DNA from: Clostridiales bacterium | GTDB taxonomy: Bacteria; Bacillota; Clostridia; HGM11327 | Direction of reading: 5' to 3' | Assembly (NCBI GenBank): GCA_015056475.1 | Contig: SVGF01000009.1 | Location: 1 to 32,227, forward strand | Length of the DNA: 32,227 nt | Part shown: in pieces, positions 8,644 to 16,309 of the stretch | Position numbering within the stretch: the stretch's first letter is position 1 | Layout: each line of letters starts with the position of its first letter | Program-made: the position numbers and the translations under genes | The notes under the pieces: generated by a model | What the model was told of the DNA's origin: nothing | The model's input: the letters and a program-made list of their open reading frames with translations, nothing else | The model's database searches: none

Positions 8644-10139
8644 TACAAATGTCTCCTCTTAAGGTAAACCACCAAGCCACATCCAAGTATTGCTACAGGA
8701 ATAACGATACCGAATATCACACCGTAAACGTAGATACCGAATGTCGAAAGCTCATGAGTAGCTGTTATGAAATACTTTGATGTAAGGTTAACCTTTGCAT
8801 TGCTATCACCGATACACCAGTAGAGTGCAGAATAGAACACTTCATCGTTTGCATAAGCATTAAGGCTACCCTGATCTTCCAAGAGGAAATATTCACAGTT
8901 GAATATTATAAGGTTTGAAACGTTTGTACCAACGCTGTCGCTGAGTTCCATAACACCAAGAGCAGGAACAAATGCAGCATTCTTATCAAGCTTGATATCT
9001 GTGTCGGGGTCAAAATCAAGTGTACCTGACTTGGGATTAGCAGATGCCCATGCCTGATCTGAAGTTAATGCAAGGTCAAAATAAAGCGTGGATACTCTTG
9101 AAAGCTCGGGATAAGTAAAGATAGGCTTAGCCTCATTAAACAAAAGCTTCTGAGAAACAGTTGTGCTGCTTGTAATTTCATTCTTCTGGTAGGGAAGCAT
9201 GAGCGAATACTTTACATCAGCTGTTGTGTTCTTTGTGTTTTCCTCATAGATGATCTTGTCTTCAAGAGATACACAATAGTGCTCAAGCAATTCATCAAGG
9301 TTAGGTGTATCACCCTTTGCCTTACCTGCAACAAATATCACGCTACCGGCTGTATCCTTGGGATCAAGATACTCAAGGATAGTATCCTTTTCGGGAGCTG
9401 TGATATCCCACTCGGGAGCAAGAATAAGAAGAACGTCTGTTCCGGCGGGGATCTCCTTGTCAGTCATAAGGTCAACGTCATATACGTTAAAGAACATTCT
9501 GTCCATAACCGTCTTCATTGCATCGGGAATGGAATTCTCGTTATGACCCGTAAGAACACCTATATTGTATGTCATTTCTGTTGTTACGGCTGCAATAGCA
9601 CTTGTAAAAGCTTCCTCACCGTCGTAATACTTCTGAGTTGCATTACCTTCTTCATCGTAACTGTAGGAATAGAAATCATCGGTTGTAAGTGTTACAAACA
9701 TACCTGTTGTAGTATTTTCAACTACAACGCTTCCCGTCTGAGGCTCTGTGGAGGACTTGTTGTCATCAATGGCAAACATTTCCTTAAAACCGGGGTTTAC
9801 AACGGGATCGATAATTTCGGATTTGATCTTGTCGGATGCTGCAACGTATCTGTCTGCAAGCTCCATAACGTAATTATCTTCAAGACCTACCTGGTAAATA
9901 AAGTTGAACTTGATATCGTCCTCAAGTCTGTTCAAAACGCTGAGTGTTTTATCGGAGATAGAAAATATCTTGTTTGCAGTAATATCAACCTTAAGAGGAA
10001 TTATGCTGAACAAAAGATTGATAAGAAGTGTAGCGATAACAACACAAATAACGAGGAGTGTTGCTGTGCCGCTGTACTTAAACTTTCTATCCTTAAACGC
10101 ATTCGCTATGTCTAAAGAAAATTTTGGTTTGGTTTTCAT
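8643..10139 (-). CDS. GldG-like ABC-associated protein
   Basis: The 498-residue protein has one N-terminal membrane helix (about residues 27-50) and one C-terminal helix ending in VVYLKRRHL, with a large extracytoplasmic region between. It resembles the GldG/ABC_transp_aux family: a DITANKIFSISDKTLSVL segment right after the first helix, then VGVLTGHNE-type wording (NIGVLTGHNENS) and the DVLLILAPEWD segment. In Bacteroidetes GldG works with GldA and GldF in gliding and secretion; in Firmicutes the homologous set is present without gliding and its substrate is unknown. AGGAG is 12 nt before the ATG. It lies between the permease gene and the DUF4340 gene in a four-gene operon. Confidence 0.87.
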   Translation of the reverse strand: MKTKPKFSLDIANAFKDRKFKYSGTATLLVICVVIATLLINLLFSIIPLKVDITANKIFSISDKTLSVLNRLEDDIKFNFIYQVGLEDNYVMELADRYVAASDKIKSEIIDPVVNPGFKEMFAIDDNKSSTEPQTGSVVVENTTTGMFVTLTTDDFYSYSYDEEGNATQKYYDGEEAFTSAIAAVTTEMTYNIGVLTGHNENSIPDAMKTVMDRMFFNVYDVDLMTDKEIPAGTDVLLILAPEWDITAPEKDTILEYLDPKDTAGSVIFVAGKAKGDTPNLDELLEHYCVSLEDKIIYEENTKNTTADVKYSLMLPYQKNEITSSTTVSQKLLFNEAKPIFTYPELSRVSTLYFDLALTSDQAWASANPKSGTLDFDPDTDIKLDKNAAFVPALGVMELSDSVGTNVSNLIIFNCEYFLLEDQGSLNAYANDEVFYSALYWCIGDSNAKVNLTSKYFITATHELSTFGIYVYGVIFGIVIPVAILGCGLVVYLKRRHL

Positions 10140-10186
10140 AATATTTATTTACTCCTGTGAATTACACAATGATCCTTTCAATTTAA

Positions 10187-11056
10187 TTAGCCTACCCATC
10201 TGCGCTTTTCTACCTGGTAGATCGTCATATAAACGAACACGAAGGAGAAGCTTATGAGATATACAAATGAAGATAAGCTTACTGAGCCGGAAAGATACTC
10301 GGAGAATCTCTCAAGCAAAGATATCCATGTGAGGAATGTGTTAAGCAAGCCTGCATACACGTTGATATCGATAATAGCAACCAATGCAATTGCAAGAGCT
10401 TCAACTATCAATACGCAAGCTGCAGCAACCTTATTCTTTGTTGTGGAATATATAAGAGCTACAATAAGCAATGCGATCACTGCGCAAACGATGATACCGG
10501 ACGTTACTGAGGATACAACGGACGTTGTAAGAAGCTGAACACCGTAGATCAATGCAAATACAGCAAAAGTAACGATTGCAGAAATAACCTGATTGCTTGT
10601 TGTGGATGATACGAAAATACCTACCGCTATATAAGCACAACCAACAATAAACAAACCAATGTAACCAACAATGATGTCAAGCGCATACATATTCGTTGAG
10701 AAAAGTGAGATCACAAATGCATCCAAGGAGTGGATGATCAAAGTGATAAGAAGCACTGTAACAGCCGCAAGGTACTTACCGATAACAATGTCGGAAGCCT
10801 TCAACGGGCTTGTAAGGAGCAATTGGTCCGTCTTTGTTTTTCTCTCTTCGGAAAGAGTTCTCATTGTAAGTATCGGGATCGTAAGCATAAATACGAGGTT
10901 AAGGTAGTACAAATATCCTGTGTACTGAACGTAACCCGTCATGAGGTAACCAAATACCAACAATACCGCTGAAACCAAAAGGAACAAGCCTATAAACACC
11001 GCACCAACCGGGGAACGGAAATAGGATTTTAACTCTTTTTCATAAACTGCTAACAT
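10187..11056 (-). CDS. ABC-2 type permease (GldF-like)
   Basis: A 289-residue integral membrane protein with about six hydrophobic segments. The N-terminus MLAVYEKELKSYFRSPVG is the typical cytoplasmic start of ABC-2 permeases, and MRTLSEERKTKTDQLLLTSPL is the conserved coupling region of the GldF/NosY type. It provides the channel for the ATPase encoded just upstream. The ATPase stop codon and the permease ATG are directly adjacent (TAAATG), and AAGGAGG lies inside the end of the ATPase gene. Substrate unknown. Confidence 0.9.
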   Translation of the reverse strand: MLAVYEKELKSYFRSPVGAVFIGLFLLVSAVLLVFGYLMTGYVQYTGYLYYLNLVFMLTIPILTMRTLSEERKTKTDQLLLTSPLKASDIVIGKYLAAVTVLLITLIIHSLDAFVISLFSTNMYALDIIVGYIGLFIVGCAYIAVGIFVSSTTSNQVISAIVTFAVFALIYGVQLLTTSVVSSVTSGIIVCAVIALLIVALIYSTTKNKVAAACVLIVEALAIALVAIIDINVYAGLLNTFLTWISLLERFSEYLSGSVSLSSFVYLISFSFVFVYMTIYQVEKRRWVG

Positions 11057-12004
11057 TTATTTGCCCTCCTTTTCTGTGTGAGTGAGCTTCAAGAATATTT
11101 CCTCAAGGGACATATCCAAGGGTCTCATCATGAGAAGCGGATAACCCGATCTTGCAACGCCGTTGAATACTGTCTTTCTTACGTCAAGATCTACTCCTGT
11201 TTCTACGATAAAATCGCTTGTGCCCTCTTCTCTTTCACCCTGGAACTGAACGGACTTTATGCCCTGAATATCCTTGATGATCTTGGAAGCTGTCTTTTCG
11301 GGAGCTGCAAGTCTGATCTGCAAGCGATTTGTGCCCTGAAGCTGTCTGGAAAGATTATCGGGAGTATCGCTGGCAACGATCTTGCCCTTGTTGATAATAA
11401 GAACTCTTTCACATACAGCACTTACCTCAGAAAGAACGTGTGAGCTGAATATGATAGTGTGCTTTTTACCCAAGCCCTTGATAAGATTTCTTATCTCGAT
11501 GATCTGCTGCGGGTCAAGACCTACTGTAGGCTCGTCCAAAATAATGATCTTGGGATCACCAATAAGTGCCTGAGCAAGACCAACTCTCTGCTTGTAACCC
11601 TTTGAAAGGTTAGCTATAAGACGCTTTCTCATGTGCTGGATCTTAACTACTTCCATTACAGAGTCGATGGACTCCTTGCGGTTTGCTTCCTTGACCTTCT
11701 TGAGCTTTGATACCATATCAAGATACTCACCGACTGTCATATCTGTGTAAACAGGGGGGAATTCCGGCAAATAGCCGATCTTTTTCTTGACACCCTCGGG
11801 ATCGTCGAGAATGTCCGTGCCATCAATTATTGCCTGTCCGGATGTTGCAGATATGTAACCTGTGAGAATGTTCATTGTGGTTGTCTTACCCGCACCGTTA
11901 GGTCCGAGGAAGCCAAGAACTTCTCCATCTTCAACCGTAAAGGAAATATCATCAATAGCATGGTGCTGACCGTAAACCTTGGTCAAATTACGAACTTCAA
12001 TCAA
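11057..12004 (-). CDS. ABC transporter ATP-binding protein (GldA-like)
   Basis: A 315-residue cytosolic ATPase of the CcmA/GldA type. Visible motifs: Walker A GPNGAGKTT (about 34-42), signature LSKGYKQR (replacing LSGGQ, as usual in this family), Walker B IIILDEP followed by TVGLDP, and the switch histidine in FSSHVLSE. A ~85-residue C-terminal domain follows, as in export-type ATPases. The start is TTG at 12004, supported by CGAGGTG 7 nt upstream and by the family N-terminus (MIEVRNLTKVYG). It is the first gene of the ATPase-permease-GldG-DUF4340 operon, with an 80-nt leader and an extended -10 promoter. Confidence 0.94.
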   Translation of the reverse strand: MIEVRNLTKVYGQHHAIDDISFTVEDGEVLGFLGPNGAGKTTTMNILTGYISATSGQAIIDGTDILDDPEGVKKKIGYLPEFPPVYTDMTVGEYLDMVSKLKKVKEANRKESIDSVMEVVKIQHMRKRLIANLSKGYKQRVGLAQALIGDPKIIILDEPTVGLDPQQIIEIRNLIKGLGKKHTIIFSSHVLSEVSAVCERVLIINKGKIVASDTPDNLSRQLQGTNRLQIRLAAPEKTASKIIKDIQGIKSVQFQGEREEGTSDFIVETGVDLDVRKTVFNGVARSGYPLLMMRPLDMSLEEIFLKLTHTEKEGK

Positions 12005-12066
12005 TTTTTTACACCTCGTTTGATATTTTTAGTCAGACGTTCAAAAAGAACTGTGACCTTGAAGCC

Positions 12067-12108
12067 TAATGCATTCTATAAGTTATATTATATCATATAA
12101 TGCATTCT
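12067..12108 (-). promoter_or_regulatory. Extended -10 promoter of the ABC operon flanked by twin palindromes
   Basis: On the minus strand TGATATAAT (12095-12087) is a full extended -10 element; the sequence 17 bp upstream (TAGTCA) is only a poor -35. The 11-bp direct repeat TAATGCATTCT occurs at 12067-12077 and again at 12098-12108. Each contains the perfect palindrome AATGCATT, with centres 31 bp apart, about three helical turns, one on each side of the -10 element. This is the geometry of a repressor pair, but no known regulator was recognised. Confidence 0.6.
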
Positions 12109-12182
12109 CTGACTATTATTTTTAGTGAATGTTTTGTGTTTTTTCGGTGAATTTACTATTTATTCACACTTTTTCGCCATTT

Positions 12183-12198
12183 GGGCGATAAATCGCCC
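12183..12198 (-). terminator. Possible weak terminator hairpin after serS
   Basis: GGGCGAT / ATCGCCC with a 2-nt loop lies 10 bp after the serS stop. There is no run of T's on the minus strand after it, so it may be only a 3' stabilising hairpin. Confidence 0.35.
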
Positions 12199-12207
12199 GT
12201 TGTGACG

Positions 12208-13500
12208 TTACTTTTTGGGAGAGATCTTCTCCATTCCGCCCATGTACTTTCTCAAGCACTCGGGAATGATAACGCTGCCGTCAGCCTGCTGGTGCTGCTC
12301 AAGAATTGCGGGGAGCAAACGGCTTGTAGCCATACCGGAAGCATTGAGTGTGTGGAGGAATTCAACCTTCTTTGTAGAGTTACGTCTGAATCTTATGCCG
12401 CCACGTCTTGCCTGGTAGTCCTTAGCGTTGGATGCGGAGGAAACTTCCTTATACTCGTTCATGCTGGGGAGCCACACCTCAATATCGTACGTCTTTGCCA
12501 TTGATGCGGAGCAATCCTCTGCTGCGAGCTTTGAAACTCTGTAATGCAAGCCAAGGGACTTAACGATGTACTCAGCCTTACCGATGAGCTCAGCAAGAGC
12601 CTTGTCGGATTCCTCGGGAACTGTGTACTGGAACATTTCAACCTTGTTGAACTGGTGGCCTCTGATCATGCCTCTCTCGTTTGCACGGTAGCTGCCTGCC
12701 TCGCGTCTGTAGCAGGGAGTGTATGCAAAATACTTCTTGGGGAGCTCATCCTCTGTAAGGATCTCATCTCTGTGATAGTTGATGAGTGCTGTTTCTGCCG
12801 TGGGAAGCATAAAGAAATTGAACTTGCCGTCCTCTGCACCCTCTGTGAGTGAGAATACGTCGTCCTCAAACTTGGGGAACTGACCTGCTGTGTATCCGCA
12901 CTGATAAGTAAGGATGTGGGGCGGGAGCATGAATTCATAGCCGTCTGCGAGGTGGCACTCAATAAAGAAATTGATAAGTGCCCATTCAAGCTGTGCGCCC
13001 AAGCCCTTGTAGATCCAGAAGCCGTTACCGCCAAGCTTTGCACCTCTGGGATAATCCACGAGGTCAAGGTTAGTAGCGAGCTCTACGTGATCCTTTGCCT
13101 TGAACTCGAATACGGGCTGCTCACCGTAAACGGAAACAACTGCGTTTGCTTCCTTGCCGCCGGGAACAACGTCGTCATCGGGCAAATTGGGCAATGCATC
13201 CATAAAAGTCTTGATCTCGGCTGTCATTGTGTTGAGCTGAGCGTCAAGATCGCGGATCTCCTCGGAAAGCACCTTCATCTGTGCCATGATCTCAGAAACG
13301 TCCTTGCCTTCCTTTTTCATTGCAGGGATCATCTTAGAAACCTTGTTCTGCTCTGCCTTCTTTTCTTCAACCTTTGTCATGAAGGCACGCTTTTCTGCAT
13401 CCATCTTCAAAAGCCCGTCGATATCTGCGTGATTGCCCTTTGCGGCAAGACGCTCTTTAACGTATTCGGGATTCTGACGTATCAAATTGATATCCAACAT
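12208..13500 (-). CDS. serS: Seryl-tRNA synthetase
   Basis: SerRS charges tRNA-Ser and also tRNA-Sec with serine. The 430-residue length and the order of parts are those of bacterial class II SerRS: an N-terminal start MLDINLIRQNPEYVKERL, a coiled-coil arm (about residues 30-105), then class II motif 2 (CYRREAGSYRANERGMIRGHQFNKVEMF, about 265-292) and motif 3 (GMATSRLLPAILEQHQ) near the C-terminus. EVSSASNAKDYQARR marks the serine-binding region. The best Shine-Dalgarno (GGAAGGAG) is 40 nt before the ATG with a hairpin between. The gap to the previous gene is only 71 bp, too short for a T-box leader. It is probably cotranscribed after secA-prfB and the lipoprotein gene. Confidence 0.97.
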   Translation of the reverse strand: MLDINLIRQNPEYVKERLAAKGNHADIDGLLKMDAEKRAFMTKVEEKKAEQNKVSKMIPAMKKEGKDVSEIMAQMKVLSEEIRDLDAQLNTMTAEIKTFMDALPNLPDDDVVPGGKEANAVVSVYGEQPVFEFKAKDHVELATNLDLVDYPRGAKLGGNGFWIYKGLGAQLEWALINFFIECHLADGYEFMLPPHILTYQCGYTAGQFPKFEDDVFSLTEGAEDGKFNFFMLPTAETALINYHRDEILTEDELPKKYFAYTPCYRREAGSYRANERGMIRGHQFNKVEMFQYTVPEESDKALAELIGKAEYIVKSLGLHYRVSKLAAEDCSASMAKTYDIEVWLPSMNEYKEVSSASNAKDYQARRGGIRFRRNSTKKVEFLHTLNASGMATSRLLPAILEQHQQADGSVIIPECLRKYMGGMEKISPKK

Positions 13501-13511
13501 ACCAATACTGT

Positions 13512-13548
13512 GAGATCCTCACGGATTAAAAGGATCTCTACTCCTTCC
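13512..13548 (-). promoter_or_regulatory. Displaced SD and hairpin in serS leader
   Basis: On the minus strand GGAAGGAG (13548-13541) is followed by GAGATCC (13538-13532) pairing with GGATCTC (13518-13512). If folded, the effective distance from the SD to the ATG at 13500 drops from 40 to about 13 nt. An alternative hairpin, GTGAG-GAT-CTCAC, overlaps the 3' arm, so the two folds exclude each other. Confidence 0.4.
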
Positions 13549-13571
13549 GTATATATACTTAATTTTTAATT

Positions 13572-15167
13572 TTATCTTATTTTTCTTTGCTGCATATAGT
13601 CGGTGTACTCTATGAGCCCCGCTTCTATGAGCGAATTATAATATCTTTCCCAATAATAATCCGAAAAGCCGTTATCCAAGGTAAATTCTATAAAATCCTC
13701 TGTCAACTGCTCTAACTGAGAAAGAATATTATTATATTTCCAAAGCTGGGTCCTGTCTTCGAGCACGTCCACACCGTCACAGAATACCGTTGGGTATTTT
13801 AAGTTGACTGTGTTGCTTGCCAAGAATTCATCCTGCTTTGAATATCTGTCCGTATAATTTTTTACCGTTACCTTGTCCCAAGGTGTAAGCGCAAGCATTC
13901 TGCCCAAGCCGGCATCACTCACCCTGCCATCCTTTTCGGGATCAAGCTCAGGAGTTACCTCCTCGGAATAAAACTTTATGAACTCCATTTCGCCGTTGGC
14001 GTTAAGAATATATTCGCTGCCGAGCGATCCAAAATTGGTCCATATATTGCCCTCATCCGTGCAGAGCCAATTTACAAGCGTGAGCAAAATTGAGATAACG
14101 TTTTCATCCGCCTCGGACGAAATGCACGTCGCTTCGTCAATATACGGTGTGTTCAATAAAAGTGCGGGGGTATTTCCATCCTGACTTATCATTGTGTCAC
14201 CGTGTATCCACTCACCATTTGACTGCTTTCTTGTGAGGTACAAATAATTGTAGCACTGAGTAAACTCAATTATCTGCATCTTGTTATTCGTTACGGTTTC
14301 GTACTCGCTGTCCTTATACGACTTTATCCTTCCATCCTCACTCGGTACAACGCCCAACTTCATGAGCTTTGAGAGCCATTCAAGCGATCTGTACCACGAT
14401 TTTTTGGAATAGAGGTAAAACACGTCACCGTTTACGTCCGTCTGCCAAGTTTCATTTGTCAAGCCGTAAGCGCTGAGCAACGCTTCCATGTGACGGGATT
14501 CATATCTGTTTGTCCAAAGCACCGACGATGCGCTGTGAGCTTCCTTATAGGTAACCAGTGCAACGTAGAGCTCGTCAATAGTTGTGGGGTAAGCGATACC
14601 CTCAACCTTGAACACGTCCTTGTTGTAGATCCATGAAGTAAGCGTGCTTCTGTTTTCGGGGACTAAGCAATACAGCTCATCCTTTGCGCCGATCTCGTCA
14701 AGAGTATAATCCCAGCCCTTTTGATTGTCGCTCCAGAGTGCAAAATAATCGCCAAGCTCGCTTTTGTAATCGTTAAGATCAAGAAAAAAACCTTTGTTTG
14801 CAAGCTTTTTTGCGTCCGCAGTTGTGATTCCCGTTGTGATGTCGGGTATCATGCCCGAAACGTACATATCAAGTATCTCGCTGCTCATGTTTTGCGACGG
14901 AAAGAACTTTTCGTTTATCTTTATGCCAAAATTCATAAGCATAAAGTCGAGCACTTCTTCAGAAAGAGGCTCGTCGGCAACTCTTAACCAAGTGATATCG
15001 GTTATTTTGTCGTAATTAATTATGGGGGATGACTGGATACCGCTATCGGGAGTTGGCTTTGTGCCGCCAATATCAGCACCCGGCGAGCATGAACACAAGG
15101 ACAATACTGCCGCCACAGTAAGCAGCAGGGCTACTACTCGCCTTGCGCTATGCTTTATTGATCTCAT
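13572..15167 (-). CDS. Extracellular solute-binding lipoprotein, no transporter nearby
   Basis: A 531-residue secreted lipoprotein: positively charged start MRSIKHSARR, hydrophobic core, then LCSC, with C27 the likely lipidated cysteine, followed by a short Gly/Pro/Ser linker. The rest looks like a type 1 family extracellular solute-binding protein for sugars or oligosaccharides (KITDITWLRV strand, the DIT...DAKKLANKGFFLDLNDY region, the TTIDELYVALVTYKEA region). Such proteins normally sit beside two permease genes, and none is present. Its ATG overlaps the prfB stop (ATGA), so it is translationally coupled to a release factor gene, an unusual partner. Ligand unknown; a purely structural or sensing role is possible. 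Confidence 0.75.
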   Translation of the reverse strand: MRSIKHSARRVVALLLTVAAVLSLCSCSPGADIGGTKPTPDSGIQSSPIINYDKITDITWLRVADEPLSEEVLDFMLMNFGIKINEKFFPSQNMSSEILDMYVSGMIPDITTGITTADAKKLANKGFFLDLNDYKSELGDYFALWSDNQKGWDYTLDEIGAKDELYCLVPENRSTLTSWIYNKDVFKVEGIAYPTTIDELYVALVTYKEAHSASSVLWTNRYESRHMEALLSAYGLTNETWQTDVNGDVFYLYSKKSWYRSLEWLSKLMKLGVVPSEDGRIKSYKDSEYETVTNNKMQIIEFTQCYNYLYLTRKQSNGEWIHGDTMISQDGNTPALLLNTPYIDEATCISSEADENVISILLTLVNWLCTDEGNIWTNFGSLGSEYILNANGEMEFIKFYSEEVTPELDPEKDGRVSDAGLGRMLALTPWDKVTVKNYTDRYSKQDEFLASNTVNLKYPTVFCDGVDVLEDRTQLWKYNNILSQLEQLTEDFIEFTLDNGFSDYYWERYYNSLIEAGLIEYTDYMQQRKIR

Positions 15168-16265
15168 GAATTGAGAGCCTTGAGGTAGCCTACTATGAAA
15201 AGGTCGATCTCACCGTCCATTACTGCCTGAACGTTTGGAGTTTTGATCTCCGTTCTGTGATCGTTTACCATAGTATATGGGCAGAATACGTAGGAACGGA
15301 TCTGTGAACCCCATTCTATCTTTTTTACCTCGCCCTTAATATCGGAAAGCTTATCCATTTCCTCCTGCTCCTTGAGCGCCATGAGCTTACCGCGGAGCAT
15401 ATTCATTGCTGTTTCTCTGTTTTGTATCTGTGAACGCTCGTTCTGACACTGAACCACTATACCCGTGGGCAAGTGTGTGATACGGATGGCAGATTCTGTT
15501 TTATTAACGTGCTGACCGCCCGCACCCGATGAACGGTAGGTATCCACCCTCAAATCCTCGGGACGGATCTCAATATTGATCTCGTCGTTAAGCTCAGGCA
15601 TTACGTCCGCCGATGCAAAGGAAGTATGTCTTTTCTTTGCGGCATCAAACGGGGAAATTCTTACCAATCTGTGAATACCTCTTTCTGCCTTGAGGTATCC
15701 GTAGGCATATTCGCCCTCTATTTTAAGTGTAACGCTCTTTACGCCCGCTTCGTCACCGTCAAGGAAATCAAGCGTTGTGACCTTAAAGCCCTTGTTCTCT
15801 GCCCAACGAGTATACATTCTCAAAAGCATACTCGTCCAATCGCAAGCCTCAGTACCGCCCGCACCTGCGTGAAGGCTTATAACGGCGTTGTTCTTGTCGT
15901 AAGGACCGTCAAGGAGTGTTTCAAGTCTTAAGGTTTCAAGCTCAACCTCCGCTGCAAGCAATTCCTGCTCAGCCTCGTTGAGTGAATCCTCATCCTCAAC
16001 CTCCTCATAAAACGATATCAACGTTGCAACATCGTCAAGCTTTGTTTCAAGATCGTCGAGTATCTCAAGCTTTGTAGTGCAGCCCTTGAGCTCTGCGTTG
16101 AGCTTGTTCATTTTGTCAGGGTCGCCCCAAACCTCGGGATCCGAGAGCGTCATGTTCAATTCTTCTACTCTTTGTTTCATTGCACCTATGTTAAAGTGCA
16201 TCACCTACCTGTTTTATGACTTCCAATAGATAATTAAGCTTTTGCTTAGCTTGTTCTATCTGCAT
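15164..16265 (-). CDS. prfB: Peptide chain release factor 2 (programmed +1 frameshift)
   Basis: RF2 reads UGA and UAA and releases the finished peptide through its GGQ loop. The track shows only the second frame (346 aa from 16204). The true start is ATG 16265, with GAGGGTG 7 nt upstream, encoding 24 codons (MQIEQAKQKLNYLLEVIKQV...) up to CTT TAA. A +1 shift at CTT-T moves into the AAC-ATA frame and gives a 366-residue protein, the normal RF2 length. Visible hallmarks: SSGAGGQHVNKTESAIRITH with the catalytic GGQ, and the domain 2 region with SPFDAAKKRHTSFASADVMP. The shift-site stop codon is UAA instead of the usual UGA. The gene lies 44 nt after secA, a common order, and overlaps the next gene by 4 nt. 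Confidence 0.93.
16190..16210 (-). promoter_or_regulatory. prfB programmed frameshift site with UAA
   Basis: On the minus strand AGGTAGGTGAT-GCA-CTT-TAA-C. The slip codon CTT (16196-16194) is followed in frame by TAA (16193-16191) at codon 25. AGGTGAT, complementary to the 16S rRNA tail, ends 3 nt before CTT and could act as the stimulating internal Shine-Dalgarno. After the slip the product reads L-N where UGA-type RF2 has L-D. Confidence 0.88.
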
Positions 16266-16309
16266 AATATTCACCCTCTCTTGTTTATATTTTGATTTGT
16301 GGATAGTCT

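Noticed and set aside
9279-10115. 278-aa plus-strand ORF
   Set aside because: It is antisense to the GldG-like gene, cysteine-rich and without family features or RBS; a shadow frame.
13501-13571. T-box leader for serS
   Set aside because: The gap is 71 bp, with no T-box consensus (TGGNACCGCG) and no antiterminator.
15164-16204. prfB as a 346-aa protein starting at GTG 16204
   Set aside because: It would lack the N-terminal helix; the in-frame lead-in from 16265 and the CTT-TAA shift site give the normal RF2 length.
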